A stretch of DNA of 47,711 bases, taken from CAVPDE01 sp964580575. Its GTDB lineage: Bacteria > Desulfobacterota > DSM-4660 > Desulfatiglandales > HGW-15. The notes under the pieces were generated by a model, which saw only the letters and a program-made list of their open reading frames with translations, had not been told where the DNA came from and did not search any database. The stretch lies in contig CAZOLJ010000032.1 in the NCBI GenBank assembly GCA_964580575.1, positions 1-47,711 on the forward strand, given 5' to 3'. Both the position numbers and the translations under genes were made by a program. Shown one piece after another: positions 42,898 through 47,711 of this stretch. Numbering within the stretch: the stretch's first letter is position 1; each line of letters begins with the position of its first letter.

Positions 42898-43407
42898 TTA
42901 GGGATCTTTCCTGAATCGCTCATCGGATCTCTGCTCTTTGACCCTCCCTCGAGCCCTTTCCAGCCAACCTGTGCGGCAGTCCTGTTGGTGGTCGAATTCG
43001 GGCACATAGGGTTTGATGTCCAGGAGAGGTGTACCATCCAGGATGTCCACATTCTCAACGTCCAGGGAGCCCTCCCGGATTCGGATGAGCTTCACAATGG
43101 AAAGGCCGATGGGATTGGGCCGCTTAGGGGCTCGTGTCGCGAAAAGGCCTCGCGGTTCAGAATCGAGGAAAGGGGTAACAGTGAGCCTGTACCCGCGGCT
43201 TTCGTGAAAGCGGTAGAGAAGAATGAGATGGGAAAAACCATCCAGGTCTTTCAACCCCTCGGCGAATTCGGGATAAAGGTCCACGGTGCCGCGGATTCCT
43301 GCCGCGCCCGAGGGCTGGATCGGCATGTTCTGCAGTTCCTTGAAGGGGGTGTGAATGATGCCGATAGGACGGAACAAAAGCGGATCTATGTCTTTTTTCT
43401 TTTCCAC
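42898..43407 (-). CDS. trmO: tRNA m6t6A37 methyltransferase TrmO (TsaA/YaeB family)
   Basis: 169 residues. Beta-barrel SAM-dependent enzyme that N6-methylates t6A37 in tRNA. RPIGIIHTPFKELQNMPIQP, the central LDGFSHLILLYRFH, and TRAPKRPNPIGLSIVKL (the PNxIG signature) are clear. Substrate t6A would be made by TsaE and TsaD in this window. Some family members instead sit in metal or CO-dehydrogenase contexts, so another role cannot be excluded given its place between NifX-like and HAD genes. Confidence 0.9.
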   Translation of the reverse strand: MEKKKDIDPLLFRPIGIIHTPFKELQNMPIQPSGAAGIRGTVDLYPEFAEGLKDLDGFSHLILLYRFHESRGYRLTVTPFLDSEPRGLFATRAPKRPNPIGLSIVKLIRIREGSLDVENVDILDGTPLLDIKPYVPEFDHQQDCRTGWLERARGRVKEQRSDERFRKDP

Positions 43408-43455
43408 AGCACGGGGTCTCCTAATAGGTTGTCCCGCAAGTCCCCTGGTTAAAAT

Positions 43456-43527
43456 GTCATTTCGAACGAAGTGAGAAATCTAGCATTTGAGGACAGTAAA
43501 AAGATCTCTCCCTGCGGTCGAGATGAC
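43456..43527. repeat. Dispersed palindromic repeat between trmO and the HAD gene
   Basis: GTCATTTCGAACGAAGTG with GAAATCT (43456-43481) faces AGATCTCTCCCTGCGGTCG with AGATGAC (43502-43527). This is the inverted GTCATTTCGAxCGxAGxGAGAAATCT repeat seen in many bacterial genomes, here slightly decayed. Confidence 0.8.
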
Positions 43528-43554
43528 AACCCATTATCGGGACGCGGCACTACG

Positions 43555-44025
43555 TCATGTGCGAAGGGTCGCGGTCAGCCTCAGAGGATGGAGCAGAAGA
43601 TCCAGGGCGTCCAGAATGCTGTGGGTCGCAATGTCCGCGCAGACAAGGGTTTCGACTGCCCCTCCCTCTTCCTGGACCACGGCGATGCCCAAGACCGCCT
43701 CCTTGAGCATCAGGGCGTCGTTGCGTCCATTCCCCACAGTGACGGTTTTCTGCAATCCCAGCTGCCGGACATAGTCTGCCTTGGCCCGGGTCTGATTTTC
43801 TTTCCCGATGACCACAACCTCACAGGGGATGCCGGTCATTTCTTTCTGAACACTTCCGAAAGTGTCCGCCGTGAGGATGTGGATCGAGACACTCTTTGAA
43901 AGCTCCTCTAACCGGTGCCTCACCCCGGGAATGAGACGACCGTCGCACGCAATGGTCCCGTTATAGTCAAGCACCAGATAGGAGAGAAGAAGCGTCTTGT
44001 TGCCGGGAATACTCATTTCCAGCAT
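43555..44025 (-). CDS. HAD-family protein related to soluble P-type ATPase domains
   Basis: 156 residues. HAD motif I is VLDYNGTIACDG with nucleophile D20; the usual second Asp is N22, which in phosphatases is the general acid, so catalysis may be altered. Motif II ILTADTFG, the Lys region GKENQTRAKADYV, and motif IV VGNGRNDALMLKEA follow. The layout fits small soluble proteins annotated as P-type-ATPase-like HAD hydrolases. Substrate unknown. ATG 44016 is an alternative start. It lies after a terminator, so it may have its own promoter. Confidence 0.82.
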   Translation of the reverse strand: MLEMSIPGNKTLLLSYLVLDYNGTIACDGRLIPGVRHRLEELSKSVSIHILTADTFGSVQKEMTGIPCEVVVIGKENQTRAKADYVRQLGLQKTVTVGNGRNDALMLKEAVLGIAVVQEEGGAVETLVCADIATHSILDALDLLLHPLRLTATLRT

Positions 44026-44099
44026 AGGCGAGTGTCTCCTGAAATGATTTGCCCATGGAGCGTATCAATCCCGGCCGCTCGGCGCAAGGGTTGATTGCA

Positions 44100-44135
44100 A
44101 TCAGAAAACCGGGAGAGGACAGAACCCTCTCCCGG
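44100..44135 (-). terminator. Terminator after the metallo-beta-lactamase-fold gene
   Basis: CCGGGAGAGG (44109-44118) pairs with CCTCTCCCGG (44126-44135) across a 7-base loop. On the minus strand it is followed by TTTTCTG (44102-44108). Confidence 0.75.
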
Positions 44136-44176
44136 CTCAGGGGTGTTAAGGAGGGGCAAAGAGAATGTCGCGAACG

Positions 44177-45220
44177 CTACGCAAACAGTACCTCGTCTCC
44201 GTTTCCGATGTACAGATCGCTTATGGAACCGTGTTTGCCCGTCCCTTTGACAATCGGGTAGCCCAGCTCGACCATCTTCTGGACAGCGGGAAGACCGGTG
44301 CAATGATTGGCCGCGACCTTCTTGAAACGGTATTTGGCCATACCCACCACCATCTTCTCTCCTTCGGGCGACAAGGTGCCGAAAGGCGCGATGTGGAGCC
44401 CTCCATACAAACCATAGAGGTTTTCGCCACCCACAAGTTTGTTCTGGGCGAAATCGGAGAAGGTGAGGATGGTCTGATGACAGCACCCCGTCACACAAAT
44501 GATGCCCTTGTCCTTGACATTGAAATAGAGGGACTGTTCCCCGCGCACGCGGATAAGAATGGGGAGGTCGAAGGCCACAAGGGCGCAGCCGTCATAGAGC
44601 TTGTTGACATGACCGGGCATGCACTTTACCAGTTTACCCCTGTGGGGAAGGCTATTCTTTACGTTGCCCGCCTTGAAATCCGCCCCTTTCAGTAATTGCA
44701 TGCCCTCGGGATAAAAGGTGCTGGGGATATAAATCGGAATTTCAGGGTTATACTTGAGCGTGGTTTCCAGCCCCCAGTAATGATCCAGATGCTCGTGGGA
44801 AATCATAAGAAACTCAATGTCACCCTTCTTGAGCATCCGATCAACGCCTTCACGTTTGAAGCACTCGTCCATGTACTGTAAACTCCATCCCGTGTCCAGA
44901 AGGAACTTATGGTGCTTGCCATCCAGGGTCTCCATGTCGATTAGGGTGCAACTCCCTGCGGCGTTCTTGGGGTCCCAGGGGATGATCCATTGATTGGTTT
45001 CCGGCCCTCCAGCCTTCTTCATCTGCTCAGCGAGCACCTTTGTATCGAACCACCCCAGTTCGGAAACGCACCGGATGCGCACACTCTTGCACTGACCGAT
45101 GTCATACTTCCCGCTCGCGAGGGCCTCAAGTGGGTCGCTGAAGACAGCTTTCCCGAGACTCAGGACTGCTCCCCCGATAGCCACCGTCTTTAAGAAATCC
45201 CTTCGGTTCATTTCACTCAT
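44177..45220 (-). CDS. Tat-exported metallo-beta-lactamase-fold hydrolase
   Basis: 347 residues; ATG 45220 with AGGAGGGG upstream. Twin-arginine signal NRRDFLKTVAIGGAVLSLGK at the start predicts folded export to the periplasm. The dinuclear metal site reads SHEHLDHYWG (H142, H144, D146, H147), with further ligands probably in MPGHVN and NHCTG. The fold resembles the archaeal/bacterial proteins annotated as dihydropteroate-synthase-related MBL or DHPATP-type. A periplasmic member beside cytoplasmic Fe-S ATPases is unusual. Substrate unknown. 113 bases of gap separate it from the ATPase gene upstream. Confidence 0.87.
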   Translation of the reverse strand: MSEMNRRDFLKTVAIGGAVLSLGKAVFSDPLEALASGKYDIGQCKSVRIRCVSELGWFDTKVLAEQMKKAGGPETNQWIIPWDPKNAAGSCTLIDMETLDGKHHKFLLDTGWSLQYMDECFKREGVDRMLKKGDIEFLMISHEHLDHYWGLETTLKYNPEIPIYIPSTFYPEGMQLLKGADFKAGNVKNSLPHRGKLVKCMPGHVNKLYDGCALVAFDLPILIRVRGEQSLYFNVKDKGIICVTGCCHQTILTFSDFAQNKLVGGENLYGLYGGLHIAPFGTLSPEGEKMVVGMAKYRFKKVAANHCTGLPAVQKMVELGYPIVKGTGKHGSISDLYIGNGDEVLFA

Positions 45221-45333
45221 GGCACTCCCCTCCTGAAAGAGTAAAGGGTTGCTGATAAATTCCGGACCCGCCCGATTCCAGAAGCCGCTTGATTCACCTC
45301 CTTTCTGAAAATCTCTCGATGGGGAAAAGTAGA

Positions 45334-46209
45334 TCACGTTGCCTGGAGTTCGATGTGAGAAAGCACCTTCTGCCAGATTTGCCGGAGCGCTGCGGCAGCC
45401 TCCGTGTGATTGTCGTACTCGATGACCGTCTGCCCGGCCACCATTGCCTTGGTGAAAACCGGATCAAAGGGGATGGTGCCTCCGAAGGCGTAATTTTTTT
45501 CTTCCGCATACTGCTTGATCTCACGGGTTGAATCAAGATTCAGGTCGGCCTTGTTGACACAGACCAACACCGGCACCCTAAAAAAGTCGGCAAGCTGGGC
45601 CACCCGTTCCATGTCGTGCCGGCCGGCGACGGTGGGTTCCGTCACAATAAGCGCCGCAGTTGCCCCGCCCAAGGAGGCAATGACCGGACACCCGATGCCC
45701 GGGGGGCCGTCGGTCAGAATCAGGTCCAGCTTCTTTGCTTCTGCCAACTTTCTGGCTTCCTGCCTCACCAGGGTGACAAGTTTCCCTGAATTCTCTTCTG
45801 CAATGCCCAGCCGGGCATGGACCATAGGACCGAAGCGCGTCTCTGAGAGGTACCACTCTCCACATGTTTTGAGGGGGAAGTCGATGGCCTTTTCGGGACA
45901 GAAGTAGACGCACACGCCGCACCCTTCACAATCCATGCGGGTCACGGTGTAGTCCTCGGTGATCGCGTCGTACCTGCACAAGTCTCTGCACAGGCCGCAA
46001 GCGGTGCATTGGTCGAGGTTGATGACGGCCGAGTGGCCGGCCTGAAAATCATGTCGCTCCGTGGCTTGGGGATTCATGATCAGGTGAAGGTCTGCCGCAT
46101 CCACATCGGCGTCGGAGAGGACTTTGTTTGCGGCAAGAGAAGCGAAGGCAGCCACAATGCTGGTTTTGCCTGTGCCTCCCTTTCCGCTGATGATGACCAG
46201 TTCTTTCAT
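45334..46209 (-). CDS. MinD-superfamily P-loop ATPase with inserted ferredoxin domain (1)
   Basis: 291 residues. Deviant Walker A GKGGTGKTSIVAAF at the start and TDGPPGIGCPV as the switch region place it in the MinD/Mrp/NifH superfamily. Between them, at about 65-115, two four-Cys motifs, CTACGLCRDLC and CEGCGVCVYFCPEKAI, predict two [4Fe-4S] clusters. Such proteins are thought to couple ATP to cluster transfer or electron flow, by analogy with Mrp/Nbp35 and NifH. The start overlaps the stop of the second ATPase by four bases, so the two are co-translated and may form a heterodimer. Confidence 0.92.
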   Translation of the reverse strand: MKELVIISGKGGTGKTSIVAAFASLAANKVLSDADVDAADLHLIMNPQATERHDFQAGHSAVINLDQCTACGLCRDLCRYDAITEDYTVTRMDCEGCGVCVYFCPEKAIDFPLKTCGEWYLSETRFGPMVHARLGIAEENSGKLVTLVRQEARKLAEAKKLDLILTDGPPGIGCPVIASLGGATAALIVTEPTVAGRHDMERVAQLADFFRVPVLVCVNKADLNLDSTREIKQYAEEKNYAFGGTIPFDPVFTKAMVAGQTVIEYDNHTEAAAALRQIWQKVLSHIELQAT

Positions 46210-47048
46210 TTGGGTTTTACGAGATCCGTGATTTTTTCATACAATTGAAGGAACGTCTCTTTCCACTCCGGCCTCACGTCCACGAGCAGTTCTCCTCTGG
46301 AGTAGGACTCGGCAATCTTTCGATCAAAGGGAATCTCCATGAGGATGGGAATCCCCTCGGCCCCGGCGTATTCCCGGAGACGATCATCTCCCATGTCCGA
46401 GCGGTTGATCACGAGCCCGCAGGGAATGCCGAGGATTCCGACCGCTCCTACTGCCAGCTTCAGGTCGTGAAGACCAAAGGGCGTCGGCTCAGTGACCAGG
46501 AGAACAAAGTCGGCTCCCTTCATAGAGGCAATGACCGGGCAGGACGTGCCGGGAGGGGCGTCGATGATCGTTACCTTGTCCGCATGAGCAAAGGAGCGCA
46601 CCTTTCGGATAAGAGGCGGAGCCATGGCCTCTCCAATCCGCAGCCGGCCGTGGATGAACTCCAGGCCGTTCCGGTGGCCCAGTTCGATCTCCCCCAGGAC
46701 CCTTTGTCCTTCCCGGATCGCGTGCTCCGGGCAGACCTCCATGCACCCTCCACAACTGTGGCAGAGTTCCTGAAAAGGCAGGACCGTTTGCCCGATCACG
46801 ACAATGGCTTTGAACTGGCAGATCTCACCGCATTTGCCGCAGAGGTTGCATTTTGACTCGTCCACTTCCGGAACACCGGTGGTGACGATTTCCCTTTTTT
46901 CGAAAACAGGGTGGATAAACAAATGGGCGTTGGGTTCCTCCACGTCGCAGTCCAGAAGCTGCACTCCGCCCCCGAGAGAAACAGCTAAATTGGCGGCCAC
47001 CGTGGTCTTTCCGGTTCCGCCTTTTCCGCTGGCAATGCTGATGATCAT
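46206..47048 (-). CDS. MinD-superfamily P-loop ATPase with inserted ferredoxin domain (2)
   Basis: 280 residues, a diverged paralogue of the previous gene. IISIASGKGGTGKTTVAANL is the Walker A; CNLCGKCGEICQFKAI and CHSCGGCMEVCPEHAI give two [4Fe-4S] sites; IDAPPGTSCPVIASMKGAD is the switch region. It lies 10 bases after the IscU-like gene and overlaps the next ATPase by four bases. The fixed pairing suggests two non-equivalent subunits of one ATPase. Confidence 0.93.
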   Translation of the reverse strand: MIISIASGKGGTGKTTVAANLAVSLGGGVQLLDCDVEEPNAHLFIHPVFEKREIVTTGVPEVDESKCNLCGKCGEICQFKAIVVIGQTVLPFQELCHSCGGCMEVCPEHAIREGQRVLGEIELGHRNGLEFIHGRLRIGEAMAPPLIRKVRSFAHADKVTIIDAPPGTSCPVIASMKGADFVLLVTEPTPFGLHDLKLAVGAVGILGIPCGLVINRSDMGDDRLREYAGAEGIPILMEIPFDRKIAESYSRGELLVDVRPEWKETFLQLYEKITDLVKPK

Positions 47049-47058
47049 CTTTGCTTAC

Positions 47059-47496
47059 TCACGGCTTGCTCTCCTTGAGCATGTAACGGTGAAGCGCCTC
47101 CTGCAGAGTTTCAGCGGCCAGAAAGGCGCAGTGTTCTTCGCCCTTGGGGAATTCGCCCAGAAACTCAAGGATGGATTGGGCCGTGATGTCCGTGATCTCC
47201 TCAGACGTCTTCCCTCGGGCCATGTGGGCTGCAAGGGCGGCGCACACTTTGCTGGATATGCAGCCGTTGGTGAGGTAGGCGGCTTCCTTTACCCGCTCCC
47301 CGTTGAATTTGAGGAAGATCTCAATGGTTTCCCCGCACTTGCCTGTCAAACAGGCGTGCCCGTCGGGCTCCCCCGGTCCTTTCCACTGGAGGGAATGAAG
47401 CCACTGAAGAACGGCAACCTCACCGGAAGTCAAATCCCGTTTTCCTGCGGTCTCCGTGTTGACCTTTTCATCTGGCCCATGAACGATATCACCCAT
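47059..47496 (-). CDS. IscU/NifU-N-like scaffold protein (2)
   Basis: 145 residues from ATG 47496, with GGAGGAG 8 bases upstream; a preceding ATG at 47514 would contain that ribosome site. Conserved Cys positions: ACLTGKCGETIEIFL, TNGCISSKVCAALAAHMARG and EEHCAFLAAETL. Compared with the copy at 41980-42423, GPCGDTM is replaced by GKCGETI and an extra Cys appears in CISSKVC. Likely scaffold or carrier for a cluster handled by the ATPases encoded just after it. Confidence 0.85.
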   Translation of the reverse strand: MGDIVHGPDEKVNTETAGKRDLTSGEVAVLQWLHSLQWKGPGEPDGHACLTGKCGETIEIFLKFNGERVKEAAYLTNGCISSKVCAALAAHMARGKTSEEITDITAQSILEFLGEFPKGEEHCAFLAAETLQEALHRYMLKESKP

Positions 47497-47529
47497 GAAT
47501 ACGACTCCTCCCAATATTCCTGCCTTTGT

Positions 47530-47711
47530 CTAGTGGTCGCAAACATTGCCGCCCGTGACCAAGCTGTCCGTGAGATACTGGCGAACGAGCGCCTCAGGGG
47601 TATCCATGGGAGCTCCTGTGATCACCTTGATCCCGTTCTCGACAAAGAGCTGCTGGGCCCTGCTGCCCATGCCCCCTGCAATGATGATGTGGGCGCCCAT
47701 TTCATGGAGCC
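47530..47711 (-). CDS. NifX-like cofactor-binding protein (5' end outside window)
   Basis: The last 60 residues are present: LHEMGAHIIIAGGMGSRAQQ, LFVENGIKVITGAPMDTPEA, LVRQYLTDSLVTGGNVCDH. This matches the C-terminal half of NifX/NifB-type iron-molybdenum-cofactor domain proteins (AHxIIAGGMGxRAxxLF). It is the second of its kind and again pairs with an IscU-like gene, 33 bases downstream. The cluster continues beyond the right edge. Confidence 0.9.
   Translation of the reverse strand, partial: LHEMGAHIIIAGGMGSRAQQLFVENGIKVITGAPMDTPEALVRQYLTDSLVTGGNVCDH

Noticed and set aside
43471..43899. Open frame of 142 codons on the + strand
   Set aside because: Antisense to the HAD gene and includes a dispersed repeat.
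45294..45305. Near-perfect Shine-Dalgarno (minus strand, AAAGGAGGTGA) with no gene after it
   Set aside because: The only start codon in reach, GTG, overlaps the motif; the 22-codon frame that follows would end on the MBL-gene ATG. Perhaps a relic, but not supportable as a gene.

Overview
The window looks like chromosomal DNA of a deltaproteobacterium (Desulfobacterota, perhaps near the Syntrophobacter-like lineages). This is inferred from gene order (phoH - HD phosphohydrolase - ybeY - pdxJ - acpS - nnr - tsaE - lysC, and rsmA - nucleoside kinase - panC - metK - ahcY), from the ferredoxin-containing MinD-type ATPases with IscU-like and NifX-like partners, and from the intergenic repeats. No rRNA or other species marker is present, so the assignment is tentative.

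Layout. 1-3.7 kb: end of a zincin-like metallopeptidase, a decayed aspartate-semialdehyde dehydrogenase fragment, katG, and a perR-like regulator; between katG and perR lies the 5' end of a monofunctional haem catalase gene, so katG seems to occupy the old catalase site. 3.9-8.5 kb: a 1037-residue zinc-ribbon / pseudokinase / membrane / trypsin-like protease / TPR protein and an MFS exporter. 8.8-25.6 kb: dense housekeeping genes on the + strand (RNA maturation, PLP, CoA and pantothenate, NAD(P)HX repair, t6A, aspartokinase, SAM cycle). 25.8-26.8 kb: a queuosine-salvage (DUF2419) gene on the minus strand. 27.0-33.9 kb: a complete peptide/nickel-type ABC importer, then a truncated FtsX-like permease fragment.

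34.1-34.4 kb holds tRNA-Gln(CTG) and tRNA-Glu(CTC). They are followed by about 7 kb (34.5-41.7 kb) of accessory DNA: intact HicAB and VapBC toxin-antitoxin pairs among truncated, frameshifted or fused remains of a DarT/DarG locus, a DUF262 gene, a DUF499 ATPase, an IS91-type transposase, a response regulator and others. It reads as a decayed defence or mobile island next to tRNA genes. 41.7-47.7 kb: a minus-strand cluster with two IscU-like scaffolds, two NifX-like proteins, two MinD-type ATPases carrying two [4Fe-4S] motifs each, a Tat-exported metallo-beta-lactamase-fold protein, a HAD protein, TrmO and an FmdB zinc ribbon. This is probably a metallocluster or redox module of unknown function.

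Intergenic DNA is unusually structured. Eight gaps carry degenerate arrays with a strict 7- or 8-base period, often as two inverted arms. Four perfect three-base-loop hairpins stand in a row between metK and ahcY, with similar hairpins elsewhere. A 294-bp element with long inverted arms is flanked by a 6-bp duplication (MITE-like). A shared leader sequence sits directly in front of three unrelated genes. These repeats and the gene relics are the least explained signals in the window.
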